The notes under the pieces: generated by a model | What the model was told of the DNA's origin: nothing | The model's database searches: none | What the model saw: the letters and a program-made list of their open reading frames with translations, nothing else | Shown here: positions 48,341 through 61,150 of the stretch, piece by piece | Position numbering within the stretch: position 1 is the first letter of the stretch | Layout: each line of letters opens with the position of its first letter | Assembly (NCBI RefSeq): GCF_030704535.1 | Contig: NC_081822.1 | Location: 10,223,001-10,287,000, forward strand | DNA from: Vitis vinifera | Taxonomy: Eukaryota; Streptophyta; Magnoliopsida; Vitales; Vitaceae | Direction: 5' to 3' | Length of the DNA stretch: 64,000 nucleotides | Position numbers and translations under genes: made by a program

Positions 48341-49648
48341 AACCACCTCTCCTCCTCTATCCCACATGGACTTCCACATCACTCCACACGCCATGCGAAC
48401 AGGTCTCTTCCTCCAACTCACTTACCTACCCTTCTTTTCCTTTTGTCTCACTTTCTTTTTTCTTCTTCCCTCGCAACTCCACAATTAGGGTTTTTTTTTT
48501 CTTTCTTTCACTGCCTGTGATTTTCTAATTCCGCTGTTTTTTCGTTGTACCATTTGTTTTCTAAACACGAATCGGTTTGTTACGAATCTCACTGCCTGTA
48601 AACAGTTGTTGAGCGATAATCTGGGAAGTTTGAATTTATGGTAGAAATGGTGGTTTTAGGAAATTGCTCAGTTTCTATAATATGCACAAGATTTTGGAAC
48701 TTATAATCCATTCTTCAACTAATAGAATTTTCTATAAATTCAAAAGTTTTTAAGAACGTTTGTTGTGAATTTATCAGAATTCAATCGCACAACGCATAGC
48801 CGACTTCACAACATCGTTTGAACTTTTGAATGTATGGGAAACAGCAGTATCTGTGGTCCATAGAAGAATTCTTTATAATTTCCATTTTTTTGTTAAATCA
48901 CAGCAATTTAAATTCTGCAAACTGAAAGTCAAAAGGACCTGCAAAGGATGCATTTGATTCTGGATCATGTAATTTACTCAACTATGATGGTTCCTATAAG
49001 GTTTTCACCATTATATTGCTACAAGACTGTGATCCAGAAGGGAGAGATTTTAGAATTAGTTTTGACACAAATTTGAGTTATCTATAAACCGATAAAAAGA
49101 AATTTGATTGTAAAATTTTGTTTTAAGTAATTATTAAGAAAGGAAACTCAAGTTGTTTCTTGCATTCCTCAAATTTAGAAAGAAGAAAATAGCACTACCA
49201 TTAACCTAATATACATACAACATTCATTTTATTGTGATAATTTAGAAAAGTGATCATTTGGCACATGATTCCCATTCGATCATTTAATACATGACTTGAA
49301 CACTTAGTTTGATGAGGCATAATAGCACCATTCTGTCCTTTGTGCTCACTATGACCTCTTTTGGTATCAAAGAATACAAGTTCCAGATATATTTCAAATT
49401 TCGCTTAGGACTTTGTCCTAATTTTTGTTGTTTGTTTGCCTTTCCACTTCAGGGTTTTCCTGATGTTTTAGTACTGTTTATTTGGCTGATATTGTTCTAA
49501 ACTAATGTTGAAATTAGTCATTATTGAGCTCTGGCATAGCATGAATCTTTCTTACCTTGACACATTATCCAACATCATTTCAGATCTTTTATTGAGTTTC
49601 TAAGCATATAAATTAGCAGTGAAACTATAGAATTTCGGTCACCAAGCA
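48341..49648 (+). other. Probable 5' leader with intron of the GBF1-like gene
   Basis: A pyrimidine-rich stretch (48345-48520) typical of plant 5' leaders is followed by AT-rich intron-like DNA up to the start codon at 49649. The exact leader splice sites were not fixed. Confidence 0.45.
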
Positions 49649-52600
49649 ATGGGGGATGGTGAGGAAAGCACACCTCCCAAGTCTTCTAAACCACCTGCTT
49701 CAACACAGGTTCCCACTCCCTCTCCCTCTCCCTCTCACTCTGTCTTTTTTATTTTTCTGTTTTATGAAGTTCACCCTTGTATCTACAGGAGACACCATCA
49801 ACCCCTTCTTATCCTGACTGGTCAACATCTATGCAGGTTTATGTCGTTTTAATTTCCTGTTCTGTTGGCCCTGTATGTTTGTTTGTGAAGTGCATTGTGC
49901 TTTTGCTTCTTTAGCTTCTTGTTTTTACTCCTTCAATAGGCCTACTATGGTGCTGGAGCTACTCCGCCTCCTTTTTTCCCTTCTCCTGTTGCACCCCCAT
50001 CCCCTCATCCGTACCTATGGGGAGGTCAGGTAATTATCTCCAATGTTTGAGGTCATATAAATTGTGCATGCTGTGATAGTTGTCATGTCTTTGACTCTCA
50101 AAGGAGAAAAAGTTTTAGATGCATTTTGTGGCTGTTTTTCAGCATCCTATGATGCCACCATATGGAACTCCACTTCCATACCCAGCTCTCTATCCTCGTG
50201 GGGCCCTCTATGCTCATCCTAGCATGGCTACGGTAATCCTAATATTATATAAATTTTCTTGTTAGGTTGTTTTTTACTGTTATGACTGTTTTTTGGTATG
50301 TTGCTACATAATTTCTTGGTTTTTCTTCCTATCTATGTGTTTATATGTGCTTTGGAAGATGGTTTTCTATATGCTAATGATTTTTGAAAGACCAGGGGGA
50401 AGAGGCTTTCATACCAATCATTACCTTGTGTGATCTATTTCTCTGCAGGCTCAGGGTGTGGCACTGACAAATACCGACATGGAAGTAAAGACCCCTGATG
50501 GAAAAGACCCAGCATCAATTAAAAAATCAAAGGCAGCTTCAGGAAACATGGGTTTGATTAGTGGAAAATCTGGGGAAAGCGGAAAGGCAGCTTCAGTTTC
50601 TGGCAATGATGGTGCTTCACAAAGGTATGCAAACTCAAGATCCATACATGCTTCATTAGATTTTTGCAGGTGTTGTTTCATTTTTTTTTTGGTCGCTGAA
50701 AATTGAAATTCTTTGTGTTCCCTTTACTTGAATTCCCTGAAATCAGTGGGGAGAGTGGTAGTGAGGCCTCATCAGATGCGACTGATGAGAATGCTAACCA
50801 AGTATGTGCTCCCTTGCTCTCTCTTTTCATCCTCAAAATCTCTATTTGTGACTTGTACATGATTTTCAATTATAAAAAGGTTGTTTTAGGACTAGTTCTC
50901 AAATGGGTATTGGTTTTGTGCAAAATATCTATGGTAACCCAAATTGGGTATTGTTTTATTATGTCGGCCCAGCTGCTCTCTTGACCATCAATTTTAAAAT
51001 TATGCAGAACTAGTGAACATATGGTAACTTGCAGTTATTGATTTGTCTTCAGGCATCTTCTGCAGTAAAGAAGAGAAGCTTCAACCTTGCTGATGGTAAT
51101 CTTCTCTCCTGAAGCATCCTCCTCCTTCATTTAATTGATATATGAATTTTAAGATTCTCCTCAGGATCAAATGCAAAGGGTAACAGTGCTGCTCAGTACA
51201 CTGGTGGAAATCATTCAGCCTCAGTTCCAGGCAAGCCTGTGGTACCTATGCCTACAACCAGTTTAAATATTGGGATGGACCTGTGGAATGCATCCCCTGC
51301 TGGAGGCACACCCATGAAGACAAGACCACAGTCATCTGGTGCCTCACCTCAAGTGGCTTCAGCAACTATAGTTGGACGTGAAGGCATGTTACAGGATCAT
51401 CAATGGATTCAAGTATGAAATGTTTCAGTTATCTCCCTTGATTCTATTGTCATAGTTTTTATTTTATATCGTTTTTGTAATTTGTTCATGCATTTTTTGA
51501 GTTAAAAGTTATTATTTGCCATTTTAATTTTTTAAGATTGCAAGTATTCAAAGTTGCATGCCACTTGTGTTGTGCACTAGAAACCTCAAAATTGATTTAG
51601 AACTCGTTTGAAGTGATATAATTAGCACCAGTGATTGACAAGATGGGAGAGTTGGCTCATGGTTTTGTCATGTCTGAATTAATACTGATGACTGGCACCC
51701 ATGGGAGAGATGCGGTGTCCAAGCTTTAGGCACTTGACTTGATGCAGGTCAAGTCGTAACTTGTGGTTTTGGCCTATGACTTGATAAAAATAGGCATTGT
51801 AACTGAAAATTGATTTTCTAACATGTTAACTCTGAAGTGTCAAATGGAGGATGCTGGAATAAAGTGCTATTCAGCTTTCACATGTAGGATTTTTCTGTCT
51901 TCTAGATATAATTTTCCTTTTTTTCCTCTGATGTTCTTGTCAAGGACCAATTTTTGCTTGTCAGGATGAACGTGAACTCAAACGACAAAGGAGAAAGCAA
52001 TCCAATAGGGAGTCAGCTAGGAGATCAAGATTGCGTAAGCAGGTAAGCATGTCCTTTGTGAAGCTTTTTGGGTCATAGTCTTGTACTGCTTATTTCTGTT
52101 TGTCTTGTTTTCTGAATTTTGATTTGTTGTTTGATTGGTATCACTTTCGTTCTAAGGAGGGATGTTAATTGGACCATGTGCCTTCTCATGCATTAGGTTT
52201 TCTGCATGTGGCATATGTTTACTTGAAACTGTTCTTTTCTATCATGAACCAAATGATTGGTGGGACAACAACTGATCAAGGAAGAGGCATGACTGAGACC
52301 TGGTTTTGGACACTGGAGTTTGCAGTGTGTGTTTTCTCCTCTGCATAAATTTAATCAATTAGAAGTTTGTTTCAACCAAAGGAGCTGGATGATATTTTAG
52401 AAAATCACTTTCATATTGACTCAACTCAGTAAAGCCTTAATTATTGCACACTTATATCTATGAGTTTAAATATCTTTTTGCTTGTTTGGACTGTAATAAT
52501 CAAGCCTGACTATGAAATAATGATCATTGCCATATTTATTTGAACAAAATTGTGTATGATATATGTACAAAAATAATGTGCTAGCCTCACTTTGCTACGA

Positions 52601-53594
52601 TCTGCCCCCTTGCTCTCATTATGCTACCATCTGTTTGGAGACATAAATTAAAATGAATAGAAGCTAACAAATGGATTCCTTTTTTCATGTTCTGAATCTC
52701 GGTTTCTAGATATTTGTGCTACCATTTTACTTCATATCTATTTTCCATTTTATTACATATCCACTTTATTGTTCTAACCAGGCTGAATGTGAAGAATTAC
52801 AATCAAAGGTTGAAATTTTGAGCAATGAGAATCATGTGCTGAGAGAGGAGCTGCATAGGCTTGCTGAGCAGTGCGAGAAGCTTACATCTGAGAATAATTC
52901 CATAATGGTTAGCTGGGATTGCTTCTCTTTTATTTTATCCTCTTTTCGTATTCTTTTTTTTTAACCATCATTGCATATGCAGTTTGATTGTTATTGTCCA
53001 TATAAAAAAAATTCCTTGAGTAGGTAATTTTTAATTCTATACAATGCTCCATCTTCATGCACATGCGCATGCCGGCACACTCATTCAAACTCCTGTGCTT
53101 TCATGCATATTAATACCCACTAACACCACCTAGCATCAGTTGAGGATTAATTCTGTTCAAGTGGCAAAGATAAGTAAAAAATATCATGATGTTTTTCTTA
53201 CCTGGCATGTGTCTTGGACAAGTTAATACCTCTGTGATTTACACCTGTAGTCAAGATGTAATAACTGTAAAGTCACATCCTCACAGTGAAAGATGCATAG
53301 AACACCCTCAACCTTCATCTGCCCATTTAAAGGATGGTGGATGAACTCGGATTCGTAGTTGGAAGTTCTTGATGTTGGTAGCATTAACAGAGTTGCTTTA
53401 CCGTGAAACAGGAGGAGTTGACACAATTGTATGGGCCAGAGGCAACATCTAGCCTTCAAGATAACAACCACAACTTGGTTCTCCATCCTATCAATGGTGA
53501 AGACGATGGCCATGTACAAGATGCTTCCCCTCTAAACAACTCCAGTTCCACGTCTGATCAAAATGGGAAATTCAGCTCCAATGGGAAGATTTGA
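49649..53594 (+). CDS. GBF1: G-box-binding factor, GBF1-like bZIP (11 exons)
   Basis: Exons: 49649-49708, 49789-49836, 49940-50029, 50143-50232, 50449-50624, 50747-50801, 51053-51095, 51165-51412, 51965-52042, 52782-52907, 53412-53594; all GT-AG, in frame, 398 residues. A group G bZIP factor that binds CACGTG in light- and stress-regulated promoters. The proline-rich N-terminal region covers about 20-96 (YPDWSTSMQ, AYYGAGATPPPFFPSPVAPP, PYGTPLPYPALYP). A multifunctional mosaic-like Ser/Gly-rich part follows, with GNDGASQSGESGSEASSDAT. The basic region is residues 271-296 (Asn284 and Arg292 give N-x7-R), followed by leucine heptads to about 338. The Arabidopsis GBF1 as remembered matches in order; it is 315 aa, so this protein is longer, mainly before the basic region and at the C-terminus. 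Confidence 0.93.
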
Positions 53595-55310
53595 CTCTTA
53601 GCTCTAACTGAATACAACTTACATATTTTCAGTTCTAACATGGAGACCTATAACACTTTCCTTTCCAGGGGCCATTGTTTGTTGGGATGTCAGTTATCCC
53701 TTTTGGTTGTAAAATATCTGAATTTATACTTTCAATTGAGTCTGTTATGTGTCTGCATATTGTTGTAAGATAAATTCAACTGTAATAGGGTAAGATGTTA
53801 GGCTAGCAGTTATTTGGTTACGTAACCTGACGAGTTTTTCGCTTCATTGCTTATTTAACAGTACGCACTTTCATTACAATTTCCCTATAAATTACTTCGG
53901 TATCTGACTATCTAGATGGACCATCTTTATAAAACTCTGTATCTAAACAGGGAAAGCAGGAAAAGGGGATGAGTTTGCATAGGTATCATGTGTGTCGCCA
54001 TTCAATCTCTTATACCCCTCTACCCCATTAGTGTTTGATGGTGATGAGTTGTGTATGATCCAGTTATGATATTTTATTAAATAGGAGTGATTGAGCTTTG
54101 AAGATGATCATGAGTCATTCTAAGTGGAGCGGTTTGACCGTTAAACCTAGCTGATCTACATCTGAAGTCCAGTAGAAGTGAGGTGGACGCCACACATGGA
54201 AACGTGTGAAACCCTCTAGCGTTGACCTTCAATACCACGAGGCTTCCACGTCTGGACTTCAGGCCACTACACGGACATTGCCATAGGGTGACTCGGTAAT
54301 GAGTCGCCCAAGGCCGGATGGTGTTAAACATCGTTTGTATTTTGTTTCATTTCATTTCTGGAGAGGGTGAATGTGCTAGCAACACAGAAAGAACCAACAA
54401 CTCACTGTCTCTGTTTCTGTCTCATCAATGTAGACAACAATTTAAGGATCTTAATCACCCAGATTTTAAAATCATAACCTAATTGCAAACAAAACAATCT
54501 TACAAGGCAAAGATTTAATTAGAAAAAAACAGAGAGGAGGAAAACCCAAATTAAGGCTTTTCACTGGCGGTTCAAAGGGTAGGCTGTGTGGGGAGATTTA
54601 AGGAATGAGCTTCGTGGATGTTTTCTTTGTCGACCTTGTGCACCGTTCAAAATGGCCAAAGATCCGCGTATTTTACTCAAGTTTTGGTTCCATTGGCCAA
54701 TGCAGTTGAAGCATATAATAATACTCACCATTAACATCTCCAATTTCAGTTCAGTGAAGGAAAACCTACCTTCAACAGCATAAGGAACAAACCAATGCTT
54801 TAAACACCGACCGACAGGGTTGGAACTCACAGGAGAAAAGCCAATTTTTATGTATCTAATAACTAATGTTGGAGATGATAGTCAGACAACCTGAACAGGT
54901 CCTATTTGTCTTTTAGACGAGATGAAAACAAAGCTTTGATGCCACCTTCATTTGCATTCACAACTAAACCACTCTAGGATAAAACTCATTCAAGCAGAAC
55001 AAGTACAGAATCGTAAGACCAGCAAACAGTCCACAAACATTTGCCAAGTATACATAAACATCTGGGTAACCAGTCTGATGCACTGAATCAAAATTAACCA
55101 CAAACTATAATGAGAATAAAGCAAAAACAAAATTTGAAAGGGAAACTCATGATCAGTTCTTTTTCTTTGAAAATAAAAATAAAAAGATATTTCACATTGC
55201 TTTCAGAGAGTGCAATCAGATAAACCTACCCATATCCCAGGAATTATAGCATGAAGTAAACTGCAGACCCATCCCTGTGGGTCAGAATTAGATCTTCTAT
55301 AGATCTGCTA
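53595..55310. other. Region between the convergent GBF1 and RRA genes
   Basis: Includes both 3' untranslated parts. A GC-richer block at 54090-54340 stands out: it has an 11-bp inverted pair (ctgaagtccag at 54162, ctggacttcag at 54252) and a small hairpin near 54287-54308. No coding frame is convincing; it may be a transposon fragment. Confidence 0.5.
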
Positions 55311-57169
55311 CTACCAGTTAGAACCATCAGGGAAAGGATCCAGTGCATCTTGCTTGCCATTAACATAGAACTCGACAACTGCTTTCATCCTGGAAAGTTT
55401 ATCCGGGTGATAATTCACATGAACAATGACTGGCTTCAGCTTTTTTAGTTTAGCATCCTTCCTCACTGTCTTGAAGAGGACCTTACTATTCATAAAGAGA
55501 TAGAAATCCATAGTTCTCCTGGAAGCATGAAGTCCAGTGTACCCAGGATGTGAAGGGAAAAAGAGCTCCTCATTGAAAACAGCCTGGTCCCATGCTTTTG
55601 AGTGAGCAAGCCTGTCAGCTACACGATCCAAAAGCTCAATTGAAGGAATTGTAGGTCTTATGTAGAAAAAGCCAGAGTTATATACCCATATCCTCATGGT
55701 GTGAGCATATCGAGCCCAACCCATAGCTGGTTCATCAAAGACATCATTATATCCATAAGCTGTATAGTTGTTGTGACCATCAGTCATGGATTCCACATCA
55801 GAATCACGGTAAAGATAATCAAATGGATTTTGCAAGTAAACTATATCAATATCTGAGAGCAGAACACTGTAACCCAGCTGCAAGAATTCCCTCAAGATCT
55901 GAAACTTCAGTCCTGAGACAGCATGGTTACCTCCTGATCTTGCAACTGAATCAATACCTTCATCTGGGTCTCTCTTGTACACTGGGACATTATTGGATTT
56001 GCAGAAATTTTCAATGTCGTCATCTAATGCCACAACCAGGTAATTGGGTATACCCACTCGCTTGATGTTAGCGAACCACACCTCCAATGATGATTTCACA
56101 TTTGAATTGGCGAGAGCAACTATAAGCTCTTTACTAACAGCAACTTCCTCCAAGATCTTTGCCAACCTTGGGTTCACAGATTCATCAGGGATAAGAGTTG
56201 GGTTGGTTCTCAAACTCTTTACCGTACCAAAAGGCCCGGCTTTATGCTGTTCACCCAATACCATAAACTGCTTTTGAGCCTGGTCTTTTCCCTGTTCAGC
56301 CAGCCGTAGCTTTTCCGTTAGCTCCCTGACCTGCTTCTTCAGATCAGCATTCTTCTCTGATAATGCCACAATATCAGACTTGAGCATCTTAAGCCGTTCT
56401 GGGGATTCACATGAGGGAGAACCGACCTAACAAACAAACCATATTGAGTATAAAACACGTATAATTGACTTCAAAAGAACCTTGATCTGAAGTTGTTTTA
56501 CCTCCAAAACACCAACATCAATAAATCCAATAAGGGGAAAAAAGATCAACAATCCGACATAACGATGTACTATGAACTAGGAAACTCAACTCACTCAAAT
56601 TCCTTCTAACCAAAATTCAAAATCCCTAGACCTCCCCCTGATTGTCCCCCAAATGCCGGAAAACAACCCAACCAAACCAAACAGTGGCATTAGGCTGAGT
56701 TCAGTAGAGGTGTTCGGTTTCTTGGGTACCAAATAATAAAGAATCGAAAATTCAGAAATCTAATTGCTTTCTTTTCCTACCTTGTCCCAGCAACAAAATG
56801 GAGCTTAATTTAAATAAACAGCATAGATGTACCCAAATGCCGACAAGAGGAAAAAAAAAAAGTCAACACATTCATTTGATAAAATTTCCAAAGAAGCATC
56901 ATATATGAATAAAGTTGAAACCGATTTAGGCCACAAACAAACAGAATTCACTGACAATCGTAGGGTACAGAGATTCGAACCTGGAGATTAGATTTTACAA
57001 GCCGAGGATTTATGATTTGTGGATCGGAGCGGAATAATCCGTGAGGATACAAGAAGGCGAAGACGCATCCTAGAAGAACTCCGATCGTAATAGCTACGGC
57101 GATTCGAGATCCGCGAAGCGAGTTACCGTTGCTGTTTCTCGTCAAAAGCCCGTCCCTACGACCCGCCAT
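55311..57169 (-). CDS. RRA3: GT77 arabinosyltransferase, RRA1/2/3 type (2 exons)
   Basis: Minus-strand exons 57169-56981 and 56426-55311, 434 residues. RRA enzymes are Golgi type II membrane proteins that add arabinose onto hydroxyproline-linked arabinose of extensins. Visible: start MAGRRDG, a signal anchor at about 24-41 ([20 protein letters not shown]), a coiled-coil stem ([17 protein letters not shown]), then [14 protein letters not shown] and the catalytic domain with the [14 protein letters not shown] (DxD) motif, [29 protein letters not shown] and the C-terminal [22 protein letters not shown]. Remembered Arabidopsis RRA3 (428 aa) matches throughout. A TTG-led extension to 57181 was rejected. 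Which of RRA1-3 it equals is uncertain. Confidence 0.93.
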
Positions 57170-58660
57170 GGCTGCTTCCAAACAGAGACAGAGATAGAAG
57201 ACGTAGAGAAAGTGGCCTTCTATAGCATGACCGGAGGGTTATTTATGGAGAGAAATTGTAATTTTAAACCCTGAGTTACGATAAAATCAAATTTTATTTT
57301 CTCTGAAACCAAACAGAGTCGTGGTCGTCGCAGAGAAGATGAGCTAGGAATGATTCAGTGTTTCGCGGGATACGTTATTCACTACATCACACCAGGTTGT
57401 ATAGACTTCAGAGAGAGAATGGTAAAGAATAAAGACTAAAGACTAAAAGAGCGCGTATCCATAAAGAAGAAGAAGTCTTTAGACTCTTTACATTGCACTG
57501 ACACTCGGGGCAGCCCCAGCGAACAAAGAGGATGCGGGCACTACCCTTGCAAATTCATTTTCATACAAGGAATCATTTATTTGAATTTCGAAATTTTATT
57601 AAAATGGAAAATTGTCTAATATAAATTTAAAATTTGACAATTTTTTAAAACTGGAAATAAGGATATGTTATAGAGGATTAATGCGCTATCATTGTAAAGT
57701 AGAAAAAAAAAAATGGTAGTTTCCATTTTTTAAGCAAGTTTCATAACAAAATTTTTTAACCACTTAACAGTAAAAATAATATTAATAATCAGTTGAAGAA
57801 AAACACGGTAAATAAGTTTGACGATTTTACCATTATTTAATTTCATATTTATTTTTTTTATAAAATAATTATTGGTAATCGTGGATTTTTATTGATAACA
57901 ATTACTTTTAAAAGAGTTGGTAATACTTGAGGTCTTATAAAAATAATATATTTTATTGCTAAGAAATATTATATAGAATTTATCTTCTTTTAAATCAAAA
58001 TTGTTATAAGTAATTTGTTCATATAATAATATTAAATTCTGAATAAATAAATAAATAAATTGTTAAATTGAATTTCTTTTAAAATAAAAAATAGCATCCT
58101 TTATTTTTATTTTTTTTTTAATACAATAAAACTAAAATTCCAAAAAAAAATTACTTGACTCATTCATTTTTCTTTCAGGTTTTCATAATTTACACTATAA
58201 TTTATTTTAATTGGTATTTTATAATATATTACTTAATACTATATTTAGTTATGGAACAGTTTGAGGAAAAAGATAAAAGGAAAAAAAAATAAAAGAAAGA
58301 AAATGATGCACACTAGCCATACAAATTTTTAAGGGAAATAAAATTATATTATTAATAAATATATTTTTTGAAACTTCCTTTATTTATTTTTAAGAAAATG
58401 TTTTAAAAAATTATAATAATTTATTTATTTTTAGAATAAAGAGTGTAATTATATAAAACAAAATTATAATAATAAATAAAAATAATTTTTAATTAAATTT
58501 ATTCTTATAATTAAGAATTTGAAGTTAAGACATCCTGGTGGATGAAAGTTGGATACCAATTTTTTTTCTTGTTGAAGGTAACGATCCAAAAAAATTTAAA
58601 CAATTTATACTCAATTTTTAAATAAATGATGGTAAAAAATAATTATTCTATTATTGTAGA
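57170..58660. other. Upstream region of the RRA gene, then AT-rich intergenic DNA
   Basis: 57170-57540 is the likely promoter and leader. From about 57580 the DNA is AT-rich with no gene visible. Confidence 0.5.
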
Positions 58661-59510
58661 ATTAAACATTGAGGCAATCATTAATAATAATTAAATAAAT
58701 TAATGTGAATATTAGAATTAGAAATTAAATCGGGAGTTGGAAATTTTAATGAATTGTTTAAAATGAAATTTTAGAATAAATAAATAAAATAATAATAATT
58801 AAATAAATTAATGTGAATATTAGAATTAGAAATTAAATTCGGAATTCGGAAGTTTTTAAAGAATTGTTTAAAAATGGAATTTAAGAATAAATAAATAAAA
58901 TAATAATAATTAAATAGATTAATGTGAATATTGGAATTTTTGGAATTAGAAATTAAAATTGAAAGTGGAAATTTTAATGAATTGTTTAAAATGGAATTTT
59001 AGAATAAATAAATAAAATAATAATAATTAAATAAATTAAGGTGGATATTGGAATTTTCAGAAATAGAAATTTAATTCAAAAATCGAAAGTTTTAAATAAA
59101 CTGTTTAAAATGGAGTTTTAGAATAAATAAATAAAATAATAATAATTAAATAGATTAATGTGAATATTGGAACTTTTGGAATTAGAAATTAAAATCGGAA
59201 AGTCAGGAATTTTAATAAATTGTTTAAAATGGAATTTTAGAATAAATAAATAAAGTAATAATAATTAAATATATTAATGTGAATATCGGAATTTTCAGAA
59301 ATAGAAATTTAATTCGAAAATCGGAAGTTTTAAATGAATTGTTTAAAATGGAATTTTAGAATAAATAAATAAAGTAATAATAATTAAATATATTAATGCG
59401 AATATTGTAGAAATAGAAATTTAATTCGGAAATCGGAAGTTTTAAATGAATTGTTTAAAATGGAATTTTAGAATAAATAAATAAAATAATAAATTAATGG
59501 GAAGGTGGGA
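58661..59510. repeat. Tandem array, unit 112-119 bp, about 7 copies
   Basis: The marker gaataaataaataaa occurs at 58773, 58885, 59002, 59121, 59240, 59359 and 59471, giving spacings of 112, 117, 119, 119, 119 and 112 bp. Each unit also holds attgtttaaaatgga, attaatgtgaatatt and agaaattaaat-type words. Middle copies share 119 bp exactly; end copies are shorter and more diverged, as expected for a decaying minisatellite. Confidence 0.92.
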
Positions 59511-61080
59511 ATTTAGTAAATTGTGTTATTATTATTATTATCATTATTGAGAAAGAAGTTTAAGTAAATTGAATTTTTGAGGATCAAAGTTTTATAGCCT
59601 GGGTTTAAGATTAAATTTTAGGGGATTATTTCGAAAATGACATTTCTTAAAATTAAATATAGGGATGAAGCTTCGGAAAATTTAAAATTTCGAGACTTAA
59701 TAGTTTTGCAAACTAAACTTTGGAAATTTGGGGTTTCGAAAGAGTATTTGAAAATTGGAATACGAAATAATAATTAAATGAAAGAATTTTGAAAGGGTAC
59801 TTGGGGGATAGAAATCTTATAAAGACCCATGAAATATAAAAGAACAAGACATCAAATGGCCTGCAGTGGAGCCCATTCACATAAGGCCCAACTTGAATAT
59901 AAACTAGTTAGGCTTAAACTCAAAAGATAGGGCTTAAGGCCCACATGGATTAACTTAGGCCCACAAACAGAAACCATTGCTCATGATATCCACTTTAAGG
60001 ATCAAAAGTGGTCTCAACCCGTTTTTATTTTTATTTCTGGGTTGAAGACTGGGGGTGGCAAGCTGGTGGTGCAGGACGTTGACGGTGTGGCAGAGGTTCT
60101 ACGCGATGATGCCCTCGGAGGTCAGAAACTGGTAGGTTTTGTTCTTGCGGACCAACGAGAATGGCGCGGCGTGAAGCATGCCTACCACTGCCAGTTGAAT
60201 CACGAGGCGCACGGGTGGTGTTGCTTACCATGGCGTCACTTTGTTCTTCTTCCTTGAAGCTGCTGGTCTTTAAGGGTTGGGTATGAAGATATATATAAAC
60301 AAAAAAAAAATAACAAAGGTTGGATGGTGGGGGAAATAGGTATGGAACGGGTATGAGCACGGGAGGAAGATAGGTATGAAATAGAGGCCACCTTTGCATG
60401 GCTCCCATGTATGCGGGAGCTTCATGTATCAGTTAAAGATGCCCAGAACGTGGGAGGGGGGTCAAAACAATTTTCAAAATGGGATTTAAAACAAAAATTA
60501 AAGCGTAAATGCTAATATCTCATACGAGATCTCAAAAACAGAGGATATAAAACGAGATAGGAATCGAACATGAGCCCAATGAAAGTAAACTCGAATCCCG
60601 CATGGATGAACGGGAGATCCCAATAAACACATCCAAACATCAGAAGTGGAATCAAATGATACCCAAAAAAAACTCAAAAGAAAAAAATAGCAACATATAT
60701 ATATATAAAGATGGCTTCAAGAAATGAGAATACCTGTATCTGCTCCTTTCAAGGAGATTTTTCTGTGATTCTTCCTCTCTCAGACAGTCAAGCCTCCCCC
60801 CGCTCCCGTTGCCGTCCCCCTCTGTTTCTTCTTTTTTCTCTGTTTTTCTTCTGTTCGTGTCTTCCTCAGCAAGCCAGCCGTATCCCGTCCCATCTGCAGC
60901 CCAAAAGCTCTGCCTTCTCCCCCCTTTCACTTCCAGCCGTCCTCGGGTGGATAAAGAAAGCAGAAAAGAAGCAGAAAAAAAGAAAAATCCATGAAAAAAT
61001 CAAAAAACCTCCCCCCCAGTTGAGGGGGTCTACATACTATTAATTCAAAAATTATAATTTAATATTAATATTTTTCAGTA
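59511..61080. other. Mixed region, possibly an old transposon, with a GC-rich island
   Basis: 59870-59970 has several aggccca words. 60040-60260 is GC-rich; its minus strand shows a short open stretch (LVRKNKTYQFLTSEGIIA) ended by a TAG at 60101-60099. 60740-61020 is pyrimidine-rich. On the minus strand there is a plausible exon donor near 60731. I do not recognise any protein; a decayed gene or retroelement is possible. Confidence 0.35.
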
Positions 61081-61114
61081 TTTAGAGCTTGTTTGATGTA
61101 TAATTAAAAAACAG

Positions 61115-61150
<36 letters not shown>

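Noticed and set aside
60711-61043. 110-codon plus-strand frame rich in Ser, Pro and Lys
   Set aside because: Arises from a pyrimidine-rich then purine-rich stretch; low complexity and no homology recalled.
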